Of a stretch of 64,000 bases of DNA, positions 15,370 to 25,106 are shown in pieces. The position numbers were made by a program, and so were the translations under genes. Every line of letters begins with the position of its first letter. The stretch's first letter is position 1. The notes beneath the pieces were generated by a model, which did no database searches, was not told the origin of the DNA, and was given only the letters and a program-made list of their open reading frames with translations. The stretch comes from Pontibacter silvestris (GTDB lineage: Bacteria > Bacteroidota > Bacteroidia > Cytophagales > Hymenobacteraceae), in the NCBI RefSeq assembly GCF_020907275.1, contig NZ_JAJJWI010000019.1:18196-82195 (forward strand), read 5' to 3'.

Positions 15370-16197
15370 TTACAGTCCTAAGGCGCTTTTAAGATGATCT
15401 AAGTCAGTGTCTGGTGCCGATGTAGTACTACAGCCTCTTTCCTGCGCCGTTTGCTGAATATTTTGGATACGATTACCTGGGTTAGGGTGCGTACTCAGGA
15501 ACTCTGGTGTGCTGGCTTGGTTGTCTTCCTGTTCTAACTTAATAAAAAAGCCGGCTGCTCCGTCGCAGGCGTAGTAGTTGGTGCCTCCCAGGTATGATAC
15601 GGAGTAAGTGTCTGCTTCAGTTTCAGCACTACGACTGAAACTTAATCCCGTAAGGTTTCCTGCTAGCTCAGTTGCAATCTGGCGCAAAGTGCCTGGGTTA
15701 TTTCCCAGAGCCACTGATAATAGTAAAGCTATGCCATATTGTTGCTGTAACTGTTTTACACTATGTCGCTTATCGGCGTGGGCAATTTCATGTGCCAGTA
15801 CCCCCGCCAGGTGATCTTCATCGTCCAGGTAATCAATTAAACCCGAGTACACATATATATAACCTCCCGGGGTGGCAAAAGCATTGAGTGCTTCAGGGTC
15901 TTTGATAATTTTTACTGTCCACGGGAACTCAGACTTATACTTTACTTCTCCAGAGTTAAGAACTCTGTTTACGATGTTATCCAGATGCGTGTAAGCCTTT
16001 GCATTGGTACTATTACGCTCCAGTAAGATACCTTGCGCTCTATTGGTAGAATCTACCTCAGCAGCTACCTGCTTTCCAAGGTTCAGGTCATCCTGAATGG
16101 AGAAAATAACACCATCGTTATTATCACAACTCCCTAAAGCCAGCAAGCTCAAAATTGAAAACAACCAAAGGGGAGTAGGAAGGTATTTATTGAACAT
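15370..16197 (-). CDS. M48-family zinc metalloprotease, lipoprotein
   Basis: A 275-residue lipoprotein (LSLLALGSC, lipobox Cys at 24). The zinc motif is HEIAH (136-140), preceded by NAFATPGGYIYVYSGL, with the third ligand in AETEADTYSVSYLG and the ending THPNPGNRI. It is a paralog of the gene at 7506 with the same domain order but clearly different sequence. It is probably attached to a membrane facing the periplasm and involved in envelope protein quality control (inference from BepA/LoiP relatives). It is transcribed as a single gene before the App1-like gene. Confidence 0.9.
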   Translation of the reverse strand: MFNKYLPTPLWLFSILSLLALGSCDNNDGVIFSIQDDLNLGKQVAAEVDSTNRAQGILLERNSTNAKAYTHLDNIVNRVLNSGEVKYKSEFPWTVKIIKDPEALNAFATPGGYIYVYSGLIDYLDDEDHLAGVLAHEIAHADKRHSVKQLQQQYGIALLLSVALGNNPGTLRQIATELAGNLTGLSFSRSAETEADTYSVSYLGGTNYYACDGAAGFFIKLEQEDNQASTPEFLSTHPNPGNRIQNIQQTAQERGCSTTSAPDTDLDHLKSALGL

Positions 16198-16580
16198 CTT
16201 TATGTTGATTGAAAATTAATGGTTTCTAAGTTAGTAAAGCTATTTTTTCTTTATCTGAATATATTAGTTGCAACGTGCTTTACGCAATCTTTCTGACTAA
16301 AGGTTGCAACCATAATTGGCACAGTTTCATAGGAGGGGGCGCAAAATAAAGAAAGCTCCTGATTTTCTCAAAAGCTTTCTTTACCTAATGTTGTATATCC
16401 CTCTGTCTACAGATCAGGTTTTGATTAGTTCTTTCAGTTGATGATCTGTTAAGTTCGGTAAGAAGGCAGAACTAAATTGCTTAAGAACTGGCTGCATCTA
16501 TACCACCTTCAATTGTTAAGCTGTATGAAAGATAGCGCGATGTTTAGGTTCTTATTTCTTAATTTACATAGTAAAAGCCG
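16198..16580. other. intergenic region
   Basis: 383 bases between two minus-strand genes. Besides the hairpin at 16347-16383 I see no supported feature. An 86-codon + strand frame (16477-16737) enters the next gene antisense and is not called. Confidence 0.5.
16347..16383 (-). terminator. hairpin, probable terminator of the gene ending at 16581
   Basis: The arms TAAAGAAAGCT (16347-16357) and AGCTTTCTTTA (16373-16383) pair perfectly. On the minus strand a T-rich tract follows. It lies about 200 bases after the stop of the four-helix protein, which is far for a terminator. Confidence 0.5.
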
Positions 16581-16985
16581 CTATTTTGTCTCTGTCAGTA
16601 CCTGCTTAGAGAACATGATTGATACTGTTAGAGTAAGAAGTGTTATTACTAACATAGCTGTTGTTAAAAGAAAAGCCATGCCAGCGGTTTGTGTACTCAT
16701 GGCTTCTTGTTGCCCGCGTACCATTTCCAGCAAATGAATGAAATATGTGCCGGAGCGCCAGCCCAAAAGCACTGTTAATATTCCTGCTTCAACTGTACCC
16801 AGATAAAAGCCCCATCGGTGGCCTCGGTTAAGGAAATGACCAGCAGTTAAACCTAATATGCCACCTACTGTGCCTGTAATGAGGGCTGTATTCGCTTGCT
16901 CGCCGGCAAGGTCTACTGCTACAAATCCGCAGATGATTAAAAATATTCCGAAGAAAGCGTATAAGTATGATATGTTTTTGTGCAT
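16581..16985 (-). CDS. Four-helix membrane protein, TMEM14-like
   Basis: A 134-residue protein with four hydrophobic segments (about 7-25, 32-50, 60-76 and 105-126). Segments two and three contain TGTVGGILGLTAGHFLNRGHRWGFYLG, which resembles the Gly-rich helices of the TMEM14 family. The function in bacteria is unknown. It is monocistronic, with a TATCTTTG motif 27 bases before the start. The family link is a weak motif impression. Confidence 0.6.
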   Translation of the reverse strand: MHKNISYLYAFFGIFLIICGFVAVDLAGEQANTALITGTVGGILGLTAGHFLNRGHRWGFYLGTVEAGILTVLLGWRSGTYFIHLLEMVRGQQEAMSTQTAGMAFLLTTAMLVITLLTLTVSIMFSKQVLTETK

Positions 16986-17011
16986 GTAGTTTGGTAGAGT
17001 ATTTTCAGAGA

Positions 17012-17019
17012 CAAAGATA
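17012..17019 (-). promoter_or_regulatory. candidate -7 promoter element for the four-helix protein
   Basis: The minus strand reads TATCTTTG, an exact TAnnTTTG match 27 bases from the ATG at 16985. Confidence 0.4.
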
Positions 17020-17173
17020 ATTCAGTTTATGTAAAGGTTCATCTTAATTAGAAGATCACTATCACTTCTCTTGATACTAAAACCTTTTTGCAAGGATGAA
17101 TTAGCAGCTTTAAAGAAAACTTTTAAAAGATTGTACAGTATTAGCAGGAGGTGAGACAATAGAGCCTATAGAG

Positions 17174-18259
17174 ATGGCTAAGAAGAACAATTTGCACGAA
17201 TTATATGCAGACCCAAGTAAGTCTGCGGAATGGGCCGGTTTACGTTATACATCGGATTCCAGCCCTGGCTATACGAGAAAGAAAGCTGGTAAAGTTTTTT
17301 ATTATGTAGACAAAAAGGGGGAACGTATTTCAGACGAAAAAACGCTCGAGCGCATTAAAGCTTTGGTGATTCCGCCTGCCTGGACGGATGTGTGGATTTG
17401 TAAGTCACCAAAGGGGCACCTGCAGGCAACGGGCCGAGATGATAAAGGGCGTAAGCAGTATCTTTATCATCCGGAGTGGCAGCAGGCACGAAGCCTGACC
17501 AAGTTTGGCAGAATGATCTCCTTCGGGAAACATCTGCCTCAGTTGCGTGAGCGAATTCAGCAGGATATCACTTCACGCAGCCTGGACAGGAGAAAAGTAA
17601 CGGCGGTGGTACTTTCCATCATGGATAATGCCCTTATTAGAGTTGGTAACAGAACTTATGCAAAGGAGAATAAATCCTATGGCCTGACTACCCTACGCGA
17701 CAAGCATGTGAAAATTGAAGGCAGCAAAATTAAATTTACTTTCAAGGGTAAAAAAGGAGTCGAGCATGAGATAGATTTGAAAGATCGCAGGCTTGCACGC
17801 CTTGTGAAGAAGTGTAAAGATATACCTGGCTACGATCTTTTTCAGTATTATGATGAAGAAGGGCAGCGGCATACGCTGGAGTCGGGGGATGTGAATGACT
17901 ATTTACGAGAAGTAACGGAGGAAGATTTTTCAGCCAAAGATTTCCGTACATGGGGAGGAACAGTGCGTATGGTTGAATGCCTGGAGAATGTGCTGGACGA
18001 AGATCCAGAGCTAAATAAAGAAAAGTCTATAAAAAAGGCTGTAAAAGAAGTGGCGAAAGGTTTAGGTAATACACCAAGCGTCTGTAGTAAGTATTATATT
18101 CATCCTGAAGTAGTTAATCTTTTTAGAGAAGATCGTTTGATAGAGTACCTTGAAAGACATAATGCAACAACTTCTCAATCAGGGCATCTTACAGCAACAG
18201 AGGAGCTAGTACTAAAAATGCTTGAAAGAGTGGCAAAGGAAAAGAAGAAAGCTGCCTAG
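17174..18259 (+). CDS. DNA topoisomerase IB
   Basis: A 361-residue protein of the compact, poxvirus-like bacterial topoisomerase IB family. The N-terminal domain ends in the ERIKALVIPPAWTDVWIC motif. The catalytic domain carries RVGNRTYAKENKSYGLTTLRDKHV, with catalytic Arg and Lys-containing segments, and FRTWGGTVR. The active-site Tyr lies in the YYIHPEVV motif (307-314), most likely Tyr308. It relaxes supercoils through a 3'-phosphotyrosyl intermediate. The C-terminus is basic (RVAKEKKKAA). It stands alone, converging on pgi. An AGGAGGTGAG stretch lies 18 bases before the start, too far to be a working Shine-Dalgarno site. Confidence 0.92.
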   Translation: MAKKNNLHELYADPSKSAEWAGLRYTSDSSPGYTRKKAGKVFYYVDKKGERISDEKTLERIKALVIPPAWTDVWICKSPKGHLQATGRDDKGRKQYLYHPEWQQARSLTKFGRMISFGKHLPQLRERIQQDITSRSLDRRKVTAVVLSIMDNALIRVGNRTYAKENKSYGLTTLRDKHVKIEGSKIKFTFKGKKGVEHEIDLKDRRLARLVKKCKDIPGYDLFQYYDEEGQRHTLESGDVNDYLREVTEEDFSAKDFRTWGGTVRMVECLENVLDEDPELNKEKSIKKAVKEVAKGLGNTPSVCSKYYIHPEVVNLFREDRLIEYLERHNATTSQSGHLTATEELVLKMLERVAKEKKKAA

Positions 18260-18330
18260 GTTAATCAGCATTAAAAAATACTTGATAACTTCAGAGCGTC
18301 AAATCCACCTCTGTATGATAGTATTAAAGA

Positions 18331-18378
18331 AATCAGCCATGTAATAGGTCAACATAACCTCCTATTATATGGCTGATT
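18331..18378. terminator. bidirectional terminator candidate between topoisomerase and pgi
   Basis: The arms at 18331-18348 and 18361-18378 pair along 18 bases with one G-T type mismatch around a 12-base loop. It lies 70 bases after the topoisomerase stop and about 180 bases from the pgi stop. Confidence 0.6.
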
Positions 18379-18555
18379 CCTATTTAACAAGACAAGCTAG
18401 AATACTTAGCATCAGCCTTTAAGCAGCTTTGGCTTAATAAGCAGTTTTGTCTTTAATAAGGGACACTAGCAAATGCTTTCTCTATTTTTCATCTGTCTCA
18501 AAACCACAAAATGTAGCATGAAAAACTAGTACCTTATTCTTTGCTCAATATAGTT

Positions 18556-20208
18556 TTAGCTGCGGTTATTGTTATAATAAGCTATCAGGCCGTTAGTAGA
18601 GCTATCGTGGCTTCCTTCTTTCTTTCCTTGTAATTCATCTTCAATAACTCCTGCTAGCTGCTTACCAAGTTCTACACCCCATTGGTCGAAGCTGTAGACA
18701 TTCCATAGCACACCTTGCACAAATATTTTGTGCTCATACATAGCAATAAGGCTACCTAAGATGTATGGCGTTAGCTTAGGGAACATAATAGAAGTGGTTG
18801 GCTTGTTACCCTCAAAAACCTTATGCGGCACCAATGTTTCTACTTCATCAGAAGATTTGTCACCTTTTTTAAGTAGCTCTTCACGGGCTTCTTCTTCTGT
18901 TTTTCCTTTCATTAACGCCTCTGTCTGAGCAAAGAAGTTAGAGAGTAGCATGACGTGGTGGTTGCCAAGGGGGTTAAGGCTTTGTGCCGGAGCAATAAAG
19001 TCACAAGGTATAAGTACCGTTCCCTGGTGAATCAATTGGAAGAACGAATGCTGGCTGTTTGTACCTGCAGCTCCCCATATTACAGGTTGCGTTTCGTAAT
19101 TTACAAAATTACCGTTGCGGTCAGCGCTTTTACCATTGCTTTCCATTAAGCCCTGTTGCAGGTACTCCGGCAGCAGGCGCAAGTACTGGTCGTAAGGCAG
19201 TACAGCATGGGTTTGTGCCCCAAAGAAGTTGGTGTACCAAACGCCTAGTAAACCCATTACTGCTGGTACATTTTCACGAATAGGAGCAGTACGGAAGTGC
19301 TTGTCCATTGCTTCTGCGCCTTTCAGCAGCTCTTCAAAAGCATCGTATCCTACGGCACATGCAATAGACAACCCAATTGCAGACCATAAGGAGAAACGGC
19401 CACCTACCCAGTCCCAGAAGCGGAAGGTGTTTTCAGGGGCAATACCAAACTCTTCTACAGCTGTTGTGTTAGTAGACAGGGCAATAAAATGTTTTTTAAT
19501 TTGTTCTTTGTCGCCAGCGTGTTTCATGAACCAGTCGCGAGCAGAGTGTGCGTTGGCAATGGTTTCTTTGGTTGTGAACGTTTTTGATGCAATAATGAAA
19601 AGTGTCGTTTCAGGATCAAGTTTTTTAAGTACTTCTGCTACATCAGTACCGTCCACGTTAGAAACAAAGTCTACTGCAATGCCAGGCTTCTGGTAGTATT
19701 TCAACGCTTCTACTACCATTTTAGGGCCTAGGTCAGAGCCACCAATACCAATATTAACAATGTGATTAATGGGCTTGCCGGTGTAGCCAGTCCATTCGCC
19801 ATTGTGCAGCTTTTGGCAGAACGCTTTCATCTGCTTCTGCACATCACGTACTTCCGCTAAAATGTTTTCTCCATCTACTTCAATGCTTTCGTCTGTGAAA
19901 TTTCGCAGAGCAGTATGCAGGACAGCGCGTTTCTCTGTGGCATTTATGGTTTCACCTTGGAACATACTTTCAATTGCTCCGGATAAATCCATTTCTTCAG
20001 CAAGCCCGGTAAGCAGGTCTAAAGTTTTTTCTGTTATTCTGTTCTTAGACAAGTCAAAGAGCATGTCTTCGAAGTAGAGACTAAACTTGTTGAAACGCTC
20101 AGGGTCTTCCTTAAACAGGTCACGGAGGAGTTGTGGCTGCAGGTCTGCAAAATGTGCTTCAAGTTTCTTCCAGGCAGTGGTAGAAGTAGGGCTAACGTTT
20201 TTCAGCAT
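18556..20208 (-). CDS. pgi: Glucose-6-phosphate isomerase
   Basis: A 550-residue cytoplasmic enzyme of the E. coli-like full-length Pgi class, converting G6P to F6P. Signature segments are [24 protein letters not shown], the [13 protein letters not shown] phosphosugar motif, MESNGKS with the catalytic Glu region, and [16 protein letters not shown] with the catalytic His. The C-terminal Lys-containing segment [13 protein letters not shown] is present. The length is that of the family. A TAAATTTG -7 motif lies 29 bases upstream of the start. It is adjacent to, but transcribed away from, the sugar-phosphate operon to its right. Confidence 0.97.
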   Translation of the reverse strand: MLKNVSPTSTTAWKKLEAHFADLQPQLLRDLFKEDPERFNKFSLYFEDMLFDLSKNRITEKTLDLLTGLAEEMDLSGAIESMFQGETINATEKRAVLHTALRNFTDESIEVDGENILAEVRDVQKQMKAFCQKLHNGEWTGYTGKPINHIVNIGIGGSDLGPKMVVEALKYYQKPGIAVDFVSNVDGTDVAEVLKKLDPETTLFIIASKTFTTKETIANAHSARDWFMKHAGDKEQIKKHFIALSTNTTAVEEFGIAPENTFRFWDWVGGRFSLWSAIGLSIACAVGYDAFEELLKGAEAMDKHFRTAPIRENVPAVMGLLGVWYTNFFGAQTHAVLPYDQYLRLLPEYLQQGLMESNGKSADRNGNFVNYETQPVIWGAAGTNSQHSFFQLIHQGTVLIPCDFIAPAQSLNPLGNHHVMLLSNFFAQTEALMKGKTEEEAREELLKKGDKSSDEVETLVPHKVFEGNKPTTSIMFPKLTPYILGSLIAMYEHKIFVQGVLWNVYSFDQWGVELGKQLAGVIEDELQGKKEGSHDSSTNGLIAYYNNNRS

Positions 20209-20540
20209 AGTTGCTTTTTTATAATTGTGTTTTTAGCAAATTTACTAGGAATAGGTTGTTTGGGTTTCTAAGCAACCTAAATGCTATATTATAAATTCTT
20301 AGTGACTTTTATCATTTTATTTGATGTCTGACTATGTATACCTTGGTGAAATATAGTCTTACGAAGAGTAAATTCATATCTTTTTTACCTTACAAATACT
20401 CTTCTCATGCTTTTTTTAGTTTCTACTATATGCTCCTACATGCATATTCTTGTTGAGAAAGTACAAATTACTAGTGCCTAAGTGACTTATCGGTTGCTGC
20501 TGCGCATCAAAAACAAACCTCTTTAAGTATAGTTAAAACT
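20209..20540. other. divergent intergenic region pgi / Ca2+ ATPase
   Basis: 332 AT-rich bases that should hold both promoters. Only the pgi -7 motif is recognisable. No ORF or long hairpin is seen. Confidence 0.5.
20237..20244 (-). promoter_or_regulatory. candidate -7 promoter element for pgi
   Basis: The minus strand reads TAAATTTG, an exact TAnnTTTG match 29 bases from the ATG at 20208. Confidence 0.42.
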
Positions 20541-23339
20541 ATGGAAATCAATCAGAAGCATCCGTACTACAATGACTCTGTAGAGGATACACTACAGAAA
20601 CTGCAATCAGGTAGAGAAGGACTGTCAGAGGAGGAGGCTAAGAAACGACTTGATGAATTAGGCCCTAATGAACTGACGGGCACTGAGGGCACAAATCCTG
20701 TACTGCTTTTCCTGAAGCAGTTTAAGGATGTGCTAATTCTCATTCTGTTTTTGGCGGCGGGTGTGGCCTGGTATGCAGACCACAAGGTAGATGTTTACGT
20801 CATACTGGGAGTGATTTTATTCAACGCTGTGCTGGGCTTTATGCAGGAGTATCGGGCAGAGAAAGCTATCCTGGCATTAAAAAGCCTGATTAAGCAAAAT
20901 GCCAATGTGATGCGGAACGGCAAAGTGCGGGAGATAGAGGCAAAGGATCTGGTGCCTGGCGATGTGATTGTTTTGGAAGAGGGCGATGGCATTCCGGCTG
21001 ATGCACGCATTATCAGTCAAAAAAGCCTGAGAGCCGAAGAGGCCTCGCTTACAGGTGAATCTGTGCCTACTGACAAAAAGATAGAAGCATTGGAGGGGAA
21101 AATAAACCTGGGAGACCGGGTGAACATGCTTTGGAAAGGCACACATATAGCCAGAGGCTCGGCCAAGGCTGTGGTGACAGGCACAGGCCAAAACACCGAG
21201 ATTGGTAAAATATCTGAATCACTCGGTAATATCAAACCCGAGGCAACCAACTTTAGCAAAAAGACAGCCCGCCTCGGACAACAAATGGCTGTTATTGCTG
21301 TTGCCACCTCTGCGGTAGTGTTTGTGCTGGGGTATTTCTTTCGTGATTATGAGTTCCAAGAGATTTTGCTGCTGACAGTAGCCACACTTGTGTCTTCTAT
21401 ACCGGAAGGTCTGCCAGCTGTTATTTCCATTGTACTGGCGATAGGTGCCCGGCGCATGGCCAACCAGAATGCTATTATAAGGGAAACAACAGCAACAGAA
21501 ATGCTGGGTTCAGTAACGGTTATTCTCACTGATAAGACTGGTACGATTACCCAAAGCATATTATCTGTAAAGCGAATATTTCTTGGTGATGGATCAGACG
21601 TGGCTGTGTCTGGTAGTGGTTATGCGGTGCAGGGTAGTTTTAAACAGGATGGTAAGGACGTAAGTCCCAATGAAAATCCTGTGATGCAACAACTCTTGCT
21701 TATTGCCAGCTTGTGTAATAATGCCAGACTAAGCGAAGCAGCAGAAGCAGAGGGTGGCAAAAGTAACACAGAAGCTTATGAGGAAGTAGAGACTAAGGCA
21801 GAGGGTAAAGATGATGATCTGGAGAACCAGCCTAAAGTTTCCGGAGACCCAAGTGAGGTGGCTCTGTTGGTTTTATCTAAAAAAGCAGAGGCTAAAAATG
21901 CATCCAGCGTTCCAAAAGCAAAACGTATAGATGACCTGCCTTTCAGCTCAGACCAGAAGTTCAGAGCCTCTCTTATAGAACGTGAGGGGGGCAAGCGGGA
22001 GTTATTGGCAGTAGGTGCTCCTGAGCAAATGCTGAAGCGATGTAACCAGGTCCTTGCCGCTAACGGCCCGCAGGAGCTGACAGAAGAGCACCGCCAGCAG
22101 ATACAGGATAAAATGGATGAGTGGACCAATGAAGCAATGAGACTGCTGGGGCTGACTTATAAAGAGGTGGGTTCAGCTACCAACACAGCAGAAACAGAAC
22201 ATGTTGATAATCTTATTTGGGTGGGTGTAACAGGTATAGTAGACCCGCCACGGCAAGGAGTGCAGGAGGCCATCGAATCTTGTAAAACAGCAGGTATTCG
22301 TGTTATAATGGTTACTGGCGACCACAAAAACACTGGGGCAGCCATTGCACGTGAGGTAGGCATTGTAGATGGCTCTGATTCAAGACAAGGTTATCCTGTT
22401 GCTATGCAGGAAGACGAACTGGAGGTAGGCAAAGAAGAGTTTGATAAGATAGTGCAAAACGTATCAGTTTTTACGAGAGTTAGCCCGAACACAAAACTGC
22501 GTATTGCAGAACATCTCCAACAAAAAGGGCACCTTATAGCCATGACAGGTGACGGAGTAAATGATGCACCAGCTTTAAAACGTGCCGATGTGGGTATTGC
22601 TATGGGAATCAGAGGTACTGATGTTGCTAAAGATGCAGCAAAAATTGTGCTCTCCGACGATAATTTTGCTACAATCGTGCGGGCAATACGGGAGGGGCGT
22701 ATTGTTTTTCAGAATGTAAGGCAGACAAGCTTTTACCTGCTTACGACTAACTTTGCCTTTGCACTGGTGTTTATACTAGCTATAGGAATGGGGTGGCCTT
22801 TCCCGCTTACAGCAACACAAATTTTATGGGTGAACCTGGTAACGGATGGAATAATGGAGCTGGGCTTAGCAACTGAGCGCGGGCAAAAAGGAATGATGAA
22901 AGAGAGGCCGGTGTCACGCGATGTTAATATTCTTGATAGGAGCGTTATTCCTTTTTTAATTATCATGTCAGTTACCATGTTGTTTGTAACCTTGGGTGTG
23001 TTCAGGTATTACCTTGGTCAGAATGAAGAAATAGCCCACACGGCAGTATTTATCGTAATATCAATGCTACAGGTGTTTAACACATTTAATATGCGCTCTC
23101 TGAAAGATTCCGTATTTAAAATCGGCATTTTCTCCAACAGAAACATAAATATAGCGTTTATCGTGTCATTGGCTTTGCAACTGGTCGTGATTTATACGCC
23201 ATTCCTGAGTGGTGTATTCCGTTTTGAAGAGTTACCATTTGTTGACCTTTTAATTCTTATTGCTTTGTCAACGTCAGTAGTGTGGGTTGCGGAACTTTAT
23301 AAATTAAGCGTTTTAGCCGAAACAGAACTGAAAAAATGA
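20541..23339 (+). CDS. P-type cation ATPase, P2 (SERCA/PMCA-like)
   Basis: A 932-residue inner-membrane pump with the full P-type layout: N-terminal cation-ATPase domain, actuator motif TGES (171-174), SIPEGLPA in M4 (288 onward), phosphorylation motif DKTGTIT (331-337), nucleotide-binding domain (about 340-590), GDGVNDAPALKRADVGIAMG hinge and six C-terminal helices. DKTGTIT replaces the more common DKTGTLT, a conservative change. The sequence fits the Ca2+-transporting P2 class, but ion choice is not certain from motifs alone. An acidic insert (about 395-430) interrupts the nucleotide domain. It is followed 209 bases later by the sugar operon. Confidence 0.9.
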   Translation: MEINQKHPYYNDSVEDTLQKLQSGREGLSEEEAKKRLDELGPNELTGTEGTNPVLLFLKQFKDVLILILFLAAGVAWYADHKVDVYVILGVILFNAVLGFMQEYRAEKAILALKSLIKQNANVMRNGKVREIEAKDLVPGDVIVLEEGDGIPADARIISQKSLRAEEASLTGESVPTDKKIEALEGKINLGDRVNMLWKGTHIARGSAKAVVTGTGQNTEIGKISESLGNIKPEATNFSKKTARLGQQMAVIAVATSAVVFVLGYFFRDYEFQEILLLTVATLVSSIPEGLPAVISIVLAIGARRMANQNAIIRETTATEMLGSVTVILTDKTGTITQSILSVKRIFLGDGSDVAVSGSGYAVQGSFKQDGKDVSPNENPVMQQLLLIASLCNNARLSEAAEAEGGKSNTEAYEEVETKAEGKDDDLENQPKVSGDPSEVALLVLSKKAEAKNASSVPKAKRIDDLPFSSDQKFRASLIEREGGKRELLAVGAPEQMLKRCNQVLAANGPQELTEEHRQQIQDKMDEWTNEAMRLLGLTYKEVGSATNTAETEHVDNLIWVGVTGIVDPPRQGVQEAIESCKTAGIRVIMVTGDHKNTGAAIAREVGIVDGSDSRQGYPVAMQEDELEVGKEEFDKIVQNVSVFTRVSPNTKLRIAEHLQQKGHLIAMTGDGVNDAPALKRADVGIAMGIRGTDVAKDAAKIVLSDDNFATIVRAIREGRIVFQNVRQTSFYLLTTNFAFALVFILAIGMGWPFPLTATQILWVNLVTDGIMELGLATERGQKGMMKERPVSRDVNILDRSVIPFLIIMSVTMLFVTLGVFRYYLGQNEEIAHTAVFIVISMLQVFNTFNMRSLKDSVFKIGIFSNRNINIAFIVSLALQLVVIYTPFLSGVFRFEELPFVDLLILIALSTSVVWVAELYKLSVLAETELKK

Positions 23340-23548
23340 GTTAAGCTTATTGCTGATTAAACTGGCAAAGCTGTAATGAATTTCTTTTTTAATGTATCAG
23401 AATTCAACTAATACTATATTGAGGAAGAAGTAAGGTTTATAATGCATGAGCGGTAAGCTTAAAGCTATAAGCAGGCTTTTCCTTCTAATGTGTAACCTTC
23501 AGCTTTATCAATGCTGTAAATAAATAACCTACAAACCATAAAACACAT

Positions 23549-24292
23549 ATGAGCAACCTGAACAATCTCATCAGTGAGAGAAATATTAAAGCCCTTATAC
23601 TGGACATGGACGGTGTAATAACTAAAACAGCTGTCTTACATGCAGAGGCATGGAAGAAAATGTGTGATCTATACCTAAAGCAACGTGGCAAAGAAGAAGG
23701 GAAAGAGTATAAGCCTTTTGATGTGGTGGAGGATTATCGTGAATATGTTGATGGTATGCCAAGGCTTGATGGCCTGAGAAACTTCTTTAAGTCCCGTGGG
23801 ATTACAGTACCGGAAGGTAAGCCTGATGATGAGGCTGGTGAAAACACGGTGGTTGGTTTAGGCGATTTAAAGAACCTGTACTTTCAGGAGATGTTGAAGC
23901 AAAATGGTGTCGTAGTTTTTGAGGATACTATAACGTGGGTAAAGGTGCAGCAGGAAAAAGGATTACGTACAGCTGTGATATCAGCCAGTAAAAATTGTCT
24001 GGACATATTACGTAGTGCAGGGTTAACTAATCTTTTTGAAGTGCGTGTAGATGGTATGGTCTCAGCAGAGCTGAAGCTAAAAGGTAAACCAGCACCCGAT
24101 ATTTTCTTAGAGGCTGCTAAAAGATTAGATGTACAACCACAGGAGGCAGCTATTTTTGAAGATGCCTGGGCTGGTATTGCAGCTGGGAAAGCCGGTAATT
24201 TTGGTTTAGTAGTTGGGGTAGACCGTACTAATAATAAAGAATTGTTAGAAGAAAACGGAGCTGATCTGATAATCAAAAGTTTCACAGAATAA
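23549..24292 (+). CDS. pgmB: Beta-phosphoglucomutase-family HAD hydrolase
   Basis: A 247-residue HAD-superfamily protein. The nucleophile motif is LDMDGV (D19, D21), followed by an enlarged helical cap with YREYVDGMPRLDGLRNFF, then VISASKNC (motif II Ser), LKGKPAPDIFLEAA (motif III Lys) and IFEDAWAGIAAGKAG (motif IV). The family converts beta-glucose 1-phosphate to G6P. It is followed by the otsB-like gene with a 6-base gap and then GH65. Inverting GH65 phosphorylases release beta-G1P, so the context supports mutase rather than phosphatase function. The cap insert matches the subgroup usually found next to GH65. Confidence 0.88.
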   Translation: MSNLNNLISERNIKALILDMDGVITKTAVLHAEAWKKMCDLYLKQRGKEEGKEYKPFDVVEDYREYVDGMPRLDGLRNFFKSRGITVPEGKPDDEAGENTVVGLGDLKNLYFQEMLKQNGVVVFEDTITWVKVQQEKGLRTAVISASKNCLDILRSAGLTNLFEVRVDGMVSAELKLKGKPAPDIFLEAAKRLDVQPQEAAIFEDAWAGIAAGKAGNFGLVVGVDRTNNKELLEENGADLIIKSFTE

Positions 24293-24298
24293 TTTACT

Positions 24299-25099
24299 AT
24301 GCAGAAATACGAAGCAACGGAATTGCCATCAGCATTAAATAAAATTGATCAACTACTAGAAGGGAAAAAGCCAGCTGTATTTTTAGATTACGATGGTTGC
24401 CTTTCGCCTATTGTTCAGGATCCTAATAAAGCTTTTCTCTCAGAGGCAATGAAAACTACTTTGAGGCAACTGGCAGACGTTTGTAGCGTGGCTGTAGTCA
24501 GTGGCAGAGATCGTGCTGATGTGGAGAAACTGGTAGGGTTGGATAATCTATACTTCGCTGGCTCACATGGGTTCGATATTACCGGCCCTGGTGGGATGCA
24601 GACGGAGCCGGGAGATGCTTCCAGGGCTTTACCGGCACTGGATAAAGCTGCTGAAACTCTTCATGAGAGGCTACAGGATGTGGCTGGTGTAGTAGTGGAG
24701 CGAAAGCGCTATGCTATTGCTGTGCATTATCGCAACGTAACTGATAACCAGATAGAACGCGTAAAGGTAACAGTTGATGATGTGCTGCATGAGCATGAGG
24801 AACTTAAAAAAGGACTTGGTAAAAAAATTATCGAGCTAAAACCTAACATGGACTGGCACAAAGGCAAAGCAGTACTTTGGCTGATGAATGAGCTGGATCT
24901 GAATAAGCCTGAGATTATGCCTATATACATCGGGGATGATATTACAGATGAGGATGCTTTTGCTTCGCTGCAGGAGCAAAAGTATGGGTTAGGCATACTG
25001 GTTGGAGAGCACGATGATAAAACAGCGGCCACCTATCGCTTAGAAGATGTAGATGAGGTTCGGCAGTTCCTGGAGAAATTAACTCAAACCGTAAAATAA
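24299..25099 (+). CDS. otsB: Trehalose-6-phosphate phosphatase-like HAD protein
   Basis: A 266-residue protein of the OtsB family. FLDYDGCLSPIVQDP (D30, D32) is motif I, VVSGRDRADVEKLVGL motif II, then AGSHGFDI, the cap with ERKRYAIAVHYRN, and IYIGDDITDEDAF (motif IV). Motif I reads DYDGC where the family has DYDGT, so residue 34 is Cys. It should dephosphorylate trehalose 6-phosphate to trehalose. No OtsA synthase gene is in the window, so the source of substrate is elsewhere or the true substrate differs. It is the second gene of a tight operon (6 and 7 base gaps). Confidence 0.85.
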   Translation: MQKYEATELPSALNKIDQLLEGKKPAVFLDYDGCLSPIVQDPNKAFLSEAMKTTLRQLADVCSVAVVSGRDRADVEKLVGLDNLYFAGSHGFDITGPGGMQTEPGDASRALPALDKAAETLHERLQDVAGVVVERKRYAIAVHYRNVTDNQIERVKVTVDDVLHEHEELKKGLGKKIIELKPNMDWHKGKAVLWLMNELDLNKPEIMPIYIGDDITDEDAFASLQEQKYGLGILVGEHDDKTAATYRLEDVDEVRQFLEKLTQTVK

Positions 25100-25106
25100 T
25101 AAAAAG

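Noticed and set aside
16477-16737. 86-codon + strand frame antisense to the four-helix membrane protein
   Set aside because: It is a shadow of the membrane gene, and the Cys/Leu-rich product has no recognisable features.
17146-17155. AGGAGGTGAG as a Shine-Dalgarno site for topoisomerase IB
   Set aside because: It is 18 bases from the ATG, too far for ribosome pairing, and other genes here lack such sites.
19229-19696. 155-codon + strand frame over pgi
   Set aside because: Antisense shadow of pgi, which has all signature motifs.
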